In this document: piece after piece, positions 17,245 through 27,005 of the stretch | How the letters are laid out: each line of letters begins with the position of its first letter | How positions within the stretch are numbered: position 1 is the stretch's first letter | Source of the DNA: Methanolobus sp. | GTDB lineage: Archaea; Halobacteriota; Methanosarcinia; Methanosarcinales; Methanosarcinaceae | Assembly: GCF_030682845.1 (NCBI RefSeq) | Contig: NZ_JAUXNK010000028.1 | Location: 1 to 35,103 of the forward strand | Reading direction: 5' to 3' | Length of the DNA stretch: 35,103 nt | Made by a program: the position numbers and the translations under genes | The notes under the pieces: generated by a model | Told to the model about the DNA's origin: nothing | Seen by the model: only the letters and a program-made list of their open reading frames with translations | Database searches by the model: none

Positions 17245-17601
17245 ATGAAAGACTGTACCATCTACAAGACAGTTGATATGGTTGGGAAAAAATGGTCCCT
17301 GTGCATCATGCATGAGTTATACAAAGGTGAAAGCAAGCACAAGCGGTTTAATGAGCTCAAGAACCAATTGCAGGATGTCACCCCCAAGACCCTTTCGGCA
17401 AGGCTGAAAGAACTGGAGGAGAATGGCCTTGTAGAGAAGTGTGTTGATAATTCGGTATTCCCCGTCAAATGCGAGTACTCGCTTACTGAGAGCGGAGAGG
17501 AATTCCTTTTTGTCCTGCAGGACATCAAGAAATGGGGGCTCAAATGGAAATTCGAGAATATCGAATGTGAGAACTCTAACTGCCAAAGATGCCAGTTATG
17601 A
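17245..17601 (+). CDS. HxlR-family winged-helix regulator
   Basis: 118 residues from the ATG at 17245, which gives the typical HxlR start MKDCTIYKTVDMVGKKWS. The Cys near residue 4 is often a thiol/electrophile sensor in this family. The recognition helix and wing follow (TPKTLSARLKELEENGLVEK). A Cys-rich tail (ECENSNCQRCQL) adds three more cysteines, which could sense redox or sulfur species. The start upstream at 17185 would overlap the promoter dyad and is less likely. It is divergent from the sulfite reductase cluster and probably controls it. Confidence 0.88.
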   Translation: MKDCTIYKTVDMVGKKWSLCIMHELYKGESKHKRFNELKNQLQDVTPKTLSARLKELEENGLVEKCVDNSVFPVKCEYSLTESGEEFLFVLQDIKKWGLKWKFENIECENSNCQRCQL

Positions 17602-17667
17602 TCAGGTGATTTCGAGCAGGCTTAATTAATGCTTAAGTAAGGATGAGTCATTTTCATTTGTGATCTT

Positions 17668-17856
17668 ATGGTTAAACTGTTAAGAAGGCCCAAACATGAC
17701 AGGATGATCGCAGGCGTATGCAGCGGTGTCGGGGAGTACCTCGGTGTTGACCCTGTAGTCATAAGGTTGATTGTGGCCGCTGCAACTTTAATGGGTTTTG
17801 GGTCAGGCCTGCTGGTCTACCTTATTGCATGGGTGATCATACCTGAAGAAGGATAA
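17668..17856 (+). CDS. pspC: PspC domain protein
   Basis: 62 residues: a basic, Arg-rich N-terminus, the PspC core MIAGVCSGVGEYLGVDP, then one membrane span (about 36-58). PspC is a membrane partner or toxin-guard of the phage-shock response. It lies 11 kb from pspA-pspAA and htpX-pspAB, with no stress gene next to it here. A GTGATC sequence lies just before the ATG. Confidence 0.88.
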   Translation: MVKLLRRPKHDRMIAGVCSGVGEYLGVDPVVIRLIVAAATLMGFGSGLLVYLIAWVIIPEEG

Positions 17857-17999
17857 GGACTTTCATTTGCCTTTACTGCAGAAAGGTGTCAGGAAAGCCA
17901 TTATCTCTTTTAATTACCAAAACCATAAATAGACAGTTGTTCATTTATAAATGGGGATAAATAAGCAGCTCGTAGTAAACCGGGCACAGGTGGTAGGGT

Positions 18000-18584
18000 G
18001 TGGATAAGCTTTCAAAAACGCTTCTGGTATTCCTGTTGATACCATTGTTTTTCATAATGGTGACCGGATGCATGGGGAGCAATGATACCGGACCACAGGC
18101 TGATACTGCCGGTTCGGATAATGAGCTGTATAAAGGCCCTGGGGAAGACAGTATGATGATCTCAAGCAGTGCTTTTGAGAACGGTGGGCTGATACCTATA
18201 CGCTATACATGTGACGGCGAGAATGTCAATCCTTCTCTTGAAGTTGAAAATATACCAGAGGGAACAGAAAGTCTGGTTTTACTAGTGGATGACCCCGATT
18301 CTCCTTCAGGCAGTTTCACTCACTGGTTGGTATGGAACATACCGCCGGGATCGCAGATAAATGAGAACAGCATTCCAGGAATAACAGGAAAGAATAGCTT
18401 CGGACAGGCTATATACGGAGGCCCGTGTCCATCTGCAGGGACACACCGATATCATTTTAAGGTATTTGCACTTGATAAGGAACTTGATCTGCCAGGCGGG
18501 TCAGGGATAGAGCAGGTCGAGGAGCTAATGCAGGGTCATATCCTCGCACAGGGACAGATGACAGGTAAATATGGCAGAGCTTAA
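18000..18584 (+). CDS. YbhB/YbcL (PEBP / Raf-kinase-inhibitor-like) lipoprotein
   Basis: 194 residues from a GTG start with AGGTGG upstream. A signal peptide ends in the lipobox VTGC (near residue 24), so the mature protein is probably lipid-anchored outside the cell. The PEBP domain has its two signature blocks: DDPDSPSGSFTHWLVWNIPP and GPCPSAGTHRYHFKVFALD. PEBP proteins bind phosphorylated or anionic ligands; the prokaryotic role is unclear. Glycerate kinase starts 36 bases later and may be co-transcribed. Confidence 0.88.
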   Translation: MDKLSKTLLVFLLIPLFFIMVTGCMGSNDTGPQADTAGSDNELYKGPGEDSMMISSSAFENGGLIPIRYTCDGENVNPSLEVENIPEGTESLVLLVDDPDSPSGSFTHWLVWNIPPGSQINENSIPGITGKNSFGQAIYGGPCPSAGTHRYHFKVFALDKELDLPGGSGIEQVEELMQGHILAQGQMTGKYGRA

Positions 18585-18620
18585 AGGTTTATCGTACTAT
18601 TATTTCAAGAGGATTCGTTA

Positions 18621-19949
18621 ATGCAAAGCAATTTAAGATCAGATGCCATGGGAATTGTATCACAGGCTATCGCTGCTGTGAATCCATACGCATGTGTTCA
18701 GCGGTCCGTGCAGAGGAAAGGCGACATTTTACACATCGGAAGCAGATCTTATGACATCTCATTATATGATCATATTTACACAGTAGCTTTTGGGAAAGCT
18801 TCTACCTCCATGTCTGCTGCGCTTGAGGATATACTGGGTGACGAAATCACCGAAGGCTACGCTATAACCAAGTATGGTTTTGCAGGTTCCCTTAAAAAGA
18901 TAAAAGTGATGGAAGCAGGCCATCCTATACCTGACGACAACGGAGTTCTCGCGGCAAAGAAAATACGTGATTTCCTTGAGAAGACCGGTCCGAAAGACCT
19001 TATATTCTTTTTAATCTCAGGCGGCGGCTCGGCGCTTATGACCCTTCCCCGCAAAGGCATTGCACTTGCAGATATCGTTAATCTCACGGATAAGCTCCTT
19101 CGCGTCGGAGCCACCATCGATGAAGTAAACACTGTACGAAAACATCTTTCTGCTGTAAAGGGCGGGGGGCTTGCAAAGATTGCATACCCTTCCGAATCCG
19201 TGAGCCTCATTCTTTCGGATGTGGTGGGCGACCCTCTGGATGTCATAGCCTCAGGTCCGACTGTGCCCGACAGGTCAACATTTGATGATTTCCAGGAAAT
19301 AGTGCTCAGATATGGCCTGCATCTTTCCCCGGCGGTCCAGGGTTTGCTGGAAGACGGTCTTGAAGGTGTTATAGAAGACACTCCCAAGCTGGACGGGCTC
19401 ATATTTGAGAAATGCTATAACTATCTGGTAGGCAATAACTTCCTTGCACTTATGGAAGCCACAAAAAAAGCAAATGAACTTGGCTATAACACGCTGTTGC
19501 TGACATCCTCACTTGCTGGTGAGGCAAAGGAGGTTGCAAAGGTGATCGCATCCATCGCAAAGGAGGAAAGGTCAAAGGCAATACCGTTACCTTTGCCGGT
19601 GTGTATCCTTGCAGGCGGGGAGCCTACTGTAACTATCAAGGGCAGGGGTAAAGGCGGAAGATGCCAGGAGCTGGCTCTTTCTTTTGCTCTGGAGGTCGAG
19701 GGACTGGAAAACATGCTGCTCCTGGCCGCAGCGACAGATGGGAATGACGGCCCAACAGACGCAGCGGGTGCTTTTGCAGATGGGGATACTGTTGATAAAG
19801 GACGGGATGTGCACATGGAAGCGAGGGTTATGCTACAACATAATAATTCGTACCAGTTCTTCAAGGAAACAGAGGACCTTTTTATCACAGGTCCTACGGG
19901 AACTAATGTAATGGACATATACGTCCTGCTCGTAAGAGCGGATATTTGA
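18621..19949 (+). CDS. gckA: Glycerate 2-kinase (MOFRL family)
   Basis: 442 residues. Glycerate 2-kinase makes 2-phosphoglycerate from glycerate and ATP. Seen are the N-terminal DUF4147 part (VAFGKASTSM, EAGHPIPD, FLISGGGSALM, NTVRKHLSAVKGGGLA, LSDVVGDPLDVIASGPT) and the C-terminal MOFRL part (LAGGEPTVTIKGRGKGGRCQE, AATDGNDGPTDAAGA, TGPTGTNVMD). AGAGGA precedes the ATG. With pyruvate kinase nearby, the product can feed lower glycolysis or gluconeogenesis. Confidence 0.94.
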   Translation: MQSNLRSDAMGIVSQAIAAVNPYACVQRSVQRKGDILHIGSRSYDISLYDHIYTVAFGKASTSMSAALEDILGDEITEGYAITKYGFAGSLKKIKVMEAGHPIPDDNGVLAAKKIRDFLEKTGPKDLIFFLISGGGSALMTLPRKGIALADIVNLTDKLLRVGATIDEVNTVRKHLSAVKGGGLAKIAYPSESVSLILSDVVGDPLDVIASGPTVPDRSTFDDFQEIVLRYGLHLSPAVQGLLEDGLEGVIEDTPKLDGLIFEKCYNYLVGNNFLALMEATKKANELGYNTLLLTSSLAGEAKEVAKVIASIAKEERSKAIPLPLPVCILAGGEPTVTIKGRGKGGRCQELALSFALEVEGLENMLLLAAATDGNDGPTDAAGAFADGDTVDKGRDVHMEARVMLQHNNSYQFFKETEDLFITGPTGTNVMDIYVLLVRADI

Positions 19950-19961
19950 TCTTGTTATTTC

Positions 19962-20804
19962 TCAGATCTCTATGTCCACACTATAGACCTTTTCAGGGTT
20001 CTCCTTGTGGATCTTCCAGAACATATCCTCACCATACTGCTCTGCAAGTTTGAGTGTCCTTTTCGGGATGGTTTTTGGCCCCAGCACAGCTCCCGGCCTC
20101 TCCGGGTCATCGATGTAGTCTGTTTCCATCATGAACCTTGTTCCCTGCTGCAAGGCTTCTTCAATGGCACCCTTCCCTGCAAGCACCCCGGGGAATATCC
20201 CTAGTTTCTCACACACGCTGACCAGAGGCGGAGCGTAGTGTTTGACAACCCTGTGCAGTTTTATTCCTGTCTTTTTCGCACGCTCGGTGATATCGATTAG
20301 TTCCGGCTCTCCTACGCTTTCCGTATGTAACTGCACGGCACAGTCCAGGTCTGCAGCCAGTGTGAAGGCATGCTCCATGACCTCATTGGAGGCATCCCAT
20401 ACCTCAGGACTTACAGGGTAGTGTGGTCTTCCGCTTTTGAGTCCCACGGCCAGCCCCTTTTCCACATAACCGGCGGCAATGTCCAGACCTCCCTTCATGG
20501 TCTCCACGGCTTTTTCAAGTTCCATGTATTCTGTGAGTTTTGTGATCTCTGCAGGATGGACTCCCAGCACAGGGAATGACGTTACCCCTGTCTCGTTTAT
20601 CTGCTTTGTGATATCGACTGTTTCCTCAAAGACAGCTATATGGTCTTCGGGTCTTGTGACCCTGATACCAAGGGTCCAGCTTGGCTTCATGACCAGGAAA
20701 ATATGCGTTCCTCCTGCGTTCTGGAATTCTTTGACCGCTTTGAGGCCCTTTGCGCGGAGGTCTATGTGCATGTGTTCATCGGTAATAGGGAAACTTTGTG
20801 TCAT
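19962..20804 (-). CDS. TatD-like metal-dependent hydrolase
   Basis: 280 residues of the archaeal TatD-related group (COG1099). TIM-barrel metal ligands visible: DEHMHID near residue 10, a Glu in VEKGLAVG-GLKSG region, H in QLHTES near 155, H in VKHYAPP near 180, and the final Asp in METDYIDDP near 227. Relatives are DNases or other phosphoesterases; the substrate here is unknown. It is convergent with the glycerate kinase, with 12 bases between stops. Confidence 0.85.
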   Translation of the reverse strand: MTQSFPITDEHMHIDLRAKGLKAVKEFQNAGGTHIFLVMKPSWTLGIRVTRPEDHIAVFEETVDITKQINETGVTSFPVLGVHPAEITKLTEYMELEKAVETMKGGLDIAAGYVEKGLAVGLKSGRPHYPVSPEVWDASNEVMEHAFTLAADLDCAVQLHTESVGEPELIDITERAKKTGIKLHRVVKHYAPPLVSVCEKLGIFPGVLAGKGAIEEALQQGTRFMMETDYIDDPERPGAVLGPKTIPKRTLKLAEQYGEDMFWKIHKENPEKVYSVDIEI

Positions 20805-20812
20805 GCTTCCAT

Positions 20813-21093
20813 CTATGATCGTGTTCTATCTAAAAAGACACGGTTCTTCTGCATCCACCAGGAATAGAGATCGCATGGAAGTCCTTTGAGGTTATCTATC
20901 TCGGGGCTCACATCGGCTGCGCACCATTCATGGGTGTTCGACATGTACTCATCTTTCTCATCGAACAGAAATATGTATGCTCTGCTTGCACCACATAAAT
21001 TATCGATACGAGAAAGCGAGATGTTTATTGCTTTATCGAGGTCTGGTAGCTGGTTTGATGGCCTTTGTCAAGTGGGATGGATTGTTTGGTCAT
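20813..21093 (-). pseudogene. Fragment of a GAF-domain signalling protein
   Basis: On the minus strand an ATG at 21093 with AGAGGA upstream begins MTKQSIPLDKG, then the frame is lost. In a second frame from about 21043 the sequence reads DLDKAINISLSRIDNLCGAS, RAYIFLFDEKDEYMSNTHEW and CDLYSWWMQKNR, ending at TAG 20813-20815. This is the first half of a GAF domain as found in Methanosarcinaceae sensor kinases. The frameshift and the lost remainder mark it as a dead, truncated gene. Confidence 0.75.
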
Positions 21094-21127
21094 GATTTTC
21101 CTCTTGTAACTGAATAGCTGGTCAGGA

Positions 21128-22099
21128 TTATAGCAGAAAATCAAGTATGGAAGTTAGCCCCCTTTTAGTCCAGAATAACCATGTATCTTCAGTCATTTCC
21201 GGTTCAAAGCGGAATGTAATCTCTTTGGAAGCGGCATTTCCACACAAATCATATGCAATTACCTCTATAGTATTCTCCCCATAATCAAAAGCATAGTTTT
21301 TAACTGGAATTTCAAAGCTTCCATCTTCATTGAAGGTCATGGATTTCATGGTTCCATCGTTAACTATGAAATATGCACTTCTAAGCTGAACATTGTCATT
21401 CATACTCCCGGCCAAAGTTATTTTTGTATCCCTGTAAACTTCGTTTTCCTGAAGACTTGTTATCTGTATTTCGGGTGCTGTTGAGTCATCAGTCAAGTCC
21501 CAAAGTTCTCCGAAACACGAGGCATAACCGGGTTTTGAAATTTTAAACCGCAGATCTTCTTTTTCTTCTTCATAAAATACAGCATATCCTTTTTCATCGG
21601 TGAAGTCTGTATTCTCATTAAGAAGAACGCGGGCTCCATCAATAGGCATTTCTTTTTCATTTGTTATCAGAAGTGCAATTAAATTGCTGTTGCTTGAGAA
21701 ATATGCCATTTTTATATCAGGGCTGGATCTTCTTCCTACTATGAAAAACTCCTCATCTTCATAGATTTGATCCGTATCTTCCTCAGTTATGATAGCTATA
21801 TGGTGAGTTCCATTTTCAACCGCAGTTAAGCTTGAATAAAAACAACCGGTTCCGGTTTTTGTCTTTGGGAGAATTTCGGTTGTACCGTCGGGATACGTAT
21901 GCTCGATTTCAAAATTACATTCAAAATAATTCCTATTATTGTCTTTGCAACTTGCATTTATATTAATGGTCTCACCGGGATCGTATATCATTTGGTCTGT
22001 TACTAAATATATGATACCATCGGTAACATCTGCACTTCCTATTGTCGTAAATGGAATTAAGATTAGTATCGCGAAGAGAAAGTACTTTCTAACGTCCAT
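21128..22099 (-). CDS. Secreted Ig-like domain protein, unknown function
   Basis: 323 residues. A signal peptide (MDVRKYFLFAILILIPFTT..., about 1-23) is followed by a beta-rich first domain with one or two Cys (CKDNNRNYFEC), a carboxypeptidase-regulatory-like middle part (IDGARVLLNENTDFTDEKGY), and a C-terminal bacterial Ig-like domain (LAGSMNDNVQLRSAYFIVND, GENTIEVIAYDLCGNAA). It ends in a hydrophobic LTSILDFLL. Base composition is more A/T-rich than its neighbours, suggesting later arrival. It is probably a cell-surface protein; no catalytic motif is seen. Confidence 0.72.
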   Translation of the reverse strand: MDVRKYFLFAILILIPFTTIGSADVTDGIIYLVTDQMIYDPGETININASCKDNNRNYFECNFEIEHTYPDGTTEILPKTKTGTGCFYSSLTAVENGTHHIAIITEEDTDQIYEDEEFFIVGRRSSPDIKMAYFSSNSNLIALLITNEKEMPIDGARVLLNENTDFTDEKGYAVFYEEEKEDLRFKISKPGYASCFGELWDLTDDSTAPEIQITSLQENEVYRDTKITLAGSMNDNVQLRSAYFIVNDGTMKSMTFNEDGSFEIPVKNYAFDYGENTIEVIAYDLCGNAASKEITFRFEPEMTEDTWLFWTKRGLTSILDFLL

Positions 22100-22238
22100 G
22101 ATATTGTTTTCCTCTCTTCAACTGATGAAGTACATACATAAAAAGTTAGTGATGCTTTGAAGTTATTTATGAGGAGGACTTCGATTAACCATGCACTATA
22201 TATTAAAATATAAATAATAGTCAAATTAATTAATACTC

Positions 22239-22415
22239 ATGGACGTTTTAACTGACTTTGTCCTCTATGACAAATATAAACGTCTCTAATCTGTTAGATA
22301 CCTTCTTGCAGAAATTGAATCCTTAATTGAATGGACACCCTTTCGTCCAATTCCGGAAACAATGTACAATAATAGAACCGTTTCATGAGGCGGACCTGAA
22401 ACGCAAGGAAGGGGA
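22239..22415 (+). pseudogene. IS5-type transposase N-terminal remnant
   Basis: The frame from ATG 22239 reads MDVLTDFVLYDKYKRL, stop, then LLAEIESLIEWTPFRPIPET and MYNNRT, stop, GGPET. This matches the start of IS5-family transposases of methanogens (an EIE..I.W..FRPI..MY.N pattern followed by GGRP). Two in-frame stops and loss of the rest of the gene show a dead fragment. No terminal repeat was found. Confidence 0.65.
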
Positions 22416-22423
22416 TTGTTTTG

Positions 22424-22552
22424 TTATATTTGCCCTTTTTCAATTTTAGAGATAATATCTGTGTAATTTTCTTCATCTGGTTTTGGCTTTGGATCTATTG
22501 TTAGCATCTATTCAATAGCAACAGGTTCACCTTTCAGATCATTTAGTTTCAT
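22424..22552 (-). pseudogene. ParB-N-like fragment with an in-frame amber codon
   Basis: ATG at 22552 with AGGATG upstream, then MKLNDLKGEPVAIE, TAG (22508-22510), MLTIDPKPKPDEENYTDIIS, KIEKGQI, TAA. The part after the amber resembles the start of ParB/Srx-like domains (I-DP-P-P-EE-Y-I---I---GQI). The frame ends where the IS5 fragment begins, so the gene was probably cut by that insertion. The amber could be a nonsense change of AAG/CAG or, in a pyrrolysine-using organism, readable. Confidence 0.4.
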
Positions 22553-22603
22553 ATACCATCCTTAAATAAATATGTCTTACCTATTAATAATATATATCTA
22601 TAA

Positions 22604-22865
22604 ATGGGTAGGACATCAATACCTGTCTATGAACATGAAGCCCTTTTTGACAAGGAGATAGGTATGGCTTAGTCTGCTTTCTTTACTGGGTCAGTTGATA
22701 ATTGTAGCCATTGCTTCTTTTATGCTGTTCTATACTGATGTGTCATTTGAGAAGGGTGTTGTTCTGGTGCTTGTACTTATTGGATTTACTTTTGTTATTG
22801 CTGTGACACTTCTTAGGTTGGTTGACCTTGCGAAGAAAACTGGTTTGATCAGGGATAATAACTGA
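22604..22865 (+). pseudogene. Broken gene for a small two-span membrane protein
   Basis: A TATAAATG-like start region gives MGRTSIPVYEHEALFDKEIG in one frame. The next frame, from 22662, reads VWLSLLSLLGQLIIVAIASF, then a second hydrophobic segment (VLVLVLIGFTFVIAVTLLRL) and a DLAKKTGLIRDNN end before TGA. Joining the two needs one base change, so I read it as a frameshifted gene. Family not recognised. Confidence 0.35.
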
Positions 22866-22965
22866 AGCTATCCTGATCAAAACACAATGGCAGCAACGAC
22901 TATTACCCATGCATTAGGATGCAGTCTGACGGGGTTAAGAATACTCAAAATACAAACCATGTTTA

Positions 22966-22996
22966 CTTACTGATCAATAGCTTACTGTTCAGTAAG
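22966..22996. repeat. CTTACTG direct repeat with perfect dyad (operator-like)
   Basis: CTTACTGATCA begins at 22966 and CTTACTGTTCA at 22981; the second is completed to CTTACTG-TT-CAGTAAG (22981-22996). A 15-base spacing puts both on nearly the same helix face offset. It looks like a pair of TetR-type sites, but no regulator gene is beside it. Confidence 0.35.
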
Positions 22997-23356
22997 ATAC
23001 TATAATCATAGTCTGCAGAAAAATAACTGAAAGCACCCGATTGTTTCTTCATCTTTTCGGACCGTACCGGCTTCGCCGGACCCTTCGGGCTGGTTTAAGC
23101 TATTCATGGCTTCCGGTTAGTAAAACATTTTGTTCTCTGCTCCTTGTGTTTCTGATAATTCTACAAAAAAATATTGCCAAAAAAAGAAAATTTTGGTCAT
23201 TGAAATTGTTGAGTACAAAGTAAGAATTTGCAGAATTTCTAGAGAAAACTGAATTCGAATTTTATGAACGGGATTAAGAGATGAATCACATTTCAGTTCT
23301 GGGTATGACATATATATGATGCTGTCGTCAATAAAGCAATTTGTACTTAGCTTGCA

Positions 23357-23370
23357 TTTTATAATATTAA
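23357..23370 (+). promoter_or_regulatory. TATA box of the broken icd gene, now upstream of the foreign IDH
   Basis: TTTTATAATATTAA, about 25 bases before the icd ATG at 23390; another TATA-like CATATATATG is at 23309-23318. AAGG precedes the ATG. No other archaeal promoter is evident before the monomeric IDH at 23514, so it probably drives that gene now. Confidence 0.45.
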
Positions 23371-23389
23371 ATTATCAGAAGGTTGAAAT

Positions 23390-23464
23390 ATGACAGGATC
23401 AGCAGCAGTGATCAAGAGCGATGGAGTCGGCCCTGACCTTGTCTGTCAAATTACAATTTGTTAA
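23390..23464 (+). pseudogene. icd: 5' remnant of the native isocitrate dehydrogenase gene
   Basis: ATG with AAGG upstream, then MTGSAAVIKSDGVGPDLV: the N-terminal strand and nucleotide/substrate loop (I-x-DGVGP-x-L) of the isocitrate/isopropylmalate dehydrogenase family. After codon 18 (GTC, ending 23443) the similarity stops and six unrelated codons lead to TAA at 23462-23464. The rest of the same gene reappears at 27227-27573. It now forms a 24-codon upstream frame before the foreign IDH. Confidence 0.8.
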
Positions 23465-23492
23465 AAAAGGTATTGATTTTGAGCAATATTAA

Positions 23493-25739
<2,247 letters not shown>

Positions 25740-25760
25740 TTTTATTGTTGACACAAAAGG

Positions 25761-25788
25761 AAAGCCCCGGTTTCGGCCAGGGCTTTTT
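25761..25788 (+). terminator. Bacterial-type intrinsic terminator of the monomeric IDH
   Basis: Stem AAAGCCC (25761-25767) with GGGCTTT (25780-25786), GC-rich loop, then T to 25788, 22 bases after the IDH stop. Rho-independent terminators of this form are a bacterial trait, so it likely travelled with the gene. Confidence 0.75.
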
Positions 25789-25898
25789 AGGAAGAAGAAA
25801 GGGCTAATCCCCTCCTTTTCAAAGGTGGGATACAGCCCGCCAACTTTCCATAGAAGCGTTAAAATATATGTGCCACGTTTGATAATTGAGAGATATTT

Positions 25899-27002
25899 TT
25901 GAACAAAGTGTTTCGTTATCGTATTTATCCCACAAAAGCACAAATAATTGTTCTTGCTGACACACTTGAGCTTTGCAGATGGACATACAATGAAACACTG
26001 GCATTAAGGAAGAACGCATGGGAGTTCGAGCAAGAGAACATTGGATACTATGAGTCCAAGAAGATGCTCCCTGGCTGGAAAGTGATCAAACCCGAACTTA
26101 AGAATGTACACTCACAGGTGTTACAGGATGTTGTCAAGCGAGTAGACCTTGCTTTTCAGGCATTTTTCAGACGATGCAATGATGGAGAGAATCCAGGTTA
26201 TCCAAGGTTCAAGGGTAAGAACAGATACGACAGTATCACTTATACTCAATCTGGTTTTCAACTGCAGGATAATAAACTCTGGTTGTCAAAGATAGGTGCG
26301 ATTAAGGTAAAACTGCACAGGCCCATTGTCGGAGATATCAAGAGACTTACTATTCGAAGAACATGTACAGGGAAATGGTTTGTATCTTTCCTTGTTGATA
26401 CTGATGTTCAGCAAACAATACCATTAACAGGACAATCTGTTGGAGTGGACGTAGGTATTAAAAGTTTCCTCACTCTTTCCAATGGTCAGGATATCCCAAA
26501 TCCCCGATTCTTTGTTACTGAAGAAAATACTCTGGCAAAAGCACAAAGAAAACTATCTAAAGCTGTCAAAGGTTCACCTGAATGGAAGAAAGCACTCAGG
26601 ATCGTTGAGCATATTCATGAAAGAATCGCGAATAAGCGACAAGATTTCGTGCACAAAGTGAGTTTGGAACTTGTCAGGGCATATGACCTGATAGTCTTCG
26701 AGGATTTGAACATCAAAGGAATGCTCAGAAATCATTGTCTTGCAAAGCACATTGCAGATGTTTCCTGGAATAAGTTGATAAATATCACTACTTACAAGGC
26801 AGAATGGGCCGGTAAGCATGTTGAACTTGTCAACCCCGGAAACACCTCTCAGATGTGTTCTGGTTGTGGTCAGATAGTCAGAAAAGACCTGTCAGAACGA
26901 ACACACAAATGTCCTTTCTGTAGTCTTGTTCAGGACAGAGATCAGAACGCGGCTATTAATATACTCAGACTGGGACTACAGTCTGTAGCACAAAAAGCTT
27001 AG
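25899..27002 (+). CDS. tnpB: TnpB, complete (IS200/IS605-type RNA-guided nuclease)
   Basis: 367 residues from a TTG start. N-terminal helix-turn-helix part (FRYRIYPTKAQ, CRWTYNETLALR), then the three RuvC motifs with Asp in GVDVGIKSF, Glu in VFEDLNIKGM and Asp in QDRDQNAAINI, plus the zinc finger CSGC ... CPFC. All catalytic residues are present. No tnpA is nearby, so the element depends on another transposase or is stranded. A TATA-like TTAAAATATA is about 35 bases upstream. The 3' hairpin is split by a MITE (27018-27134). The element sits in the gap of the broken icd gene, beside the foreign IDH. Confidence 0.95.
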   Translation: MNKVFRYRIYPTKAQIIVLADTLELCRWTYNETLALRKNAWEFEQENIGYYESKKMLPGWKVIKPELKNVHSQVLQDVVKRVDLAFQAFFRRCNDGENPGYPRFKGKNRYDSITYTQSGFQLQDNKLWLSKIGAIKVKLHRPIVGDIKRLTIRRTCTGKWFVSFLVDTDVQQTIPLTGQSVGVDVGIKSFLTLSNGQDIPNPRFFVTEENTLAKAQRKLSKAVKGSPEWKKALRIVEHIHERIANKRQDFVHKVSLELVRAYDLIVFEDLNIKGMLRNHCLAKHIADVSWNKLINITTYKAEWAGKHVELVNPGNTSQMCSGCGQIVRKDLSERTHKCPFCSLVQDRDQNAAINILRLGLQSVAQKA

Positions 27003-27005
27003 ATG

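Larger units (their letters stand above)
22866..23389. other. 520-base gap: repeats, hairpins and the old icd promoter, no gene
   Basis: No convincing gene. It holds a CTTACTG direct repeat with dyad (22966-22996), two tight GC hairpins (23067-23089), a T/A-rich stretch, and the TATA boxes and Shine-Dalgarno of the broken icd gene at its right end. Short frames at 23041-23223 and 23117-23311 have no recognisable protein features. Confidence 0.5.

Noticed and set aside
20886-21095. Plus-strand frame of 69 codons
   Set aside because: It is the shadow of the minus-strand GAF fragment, which reads as a recognisable domain.
22294-22476. Minus-strand frame of 60 codons
   Set aside because: Overlaps the IS5 remnant (plus) and the ParB-like fragment (another frame), both of which have family resemblance; this frame has none.
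23041-23311. Two overlapping short frames, one on each strand
   Set aside because: No Shine-Dalgarno, no family features; they cross GC hairpins and A/T-rich noncoding sequence.
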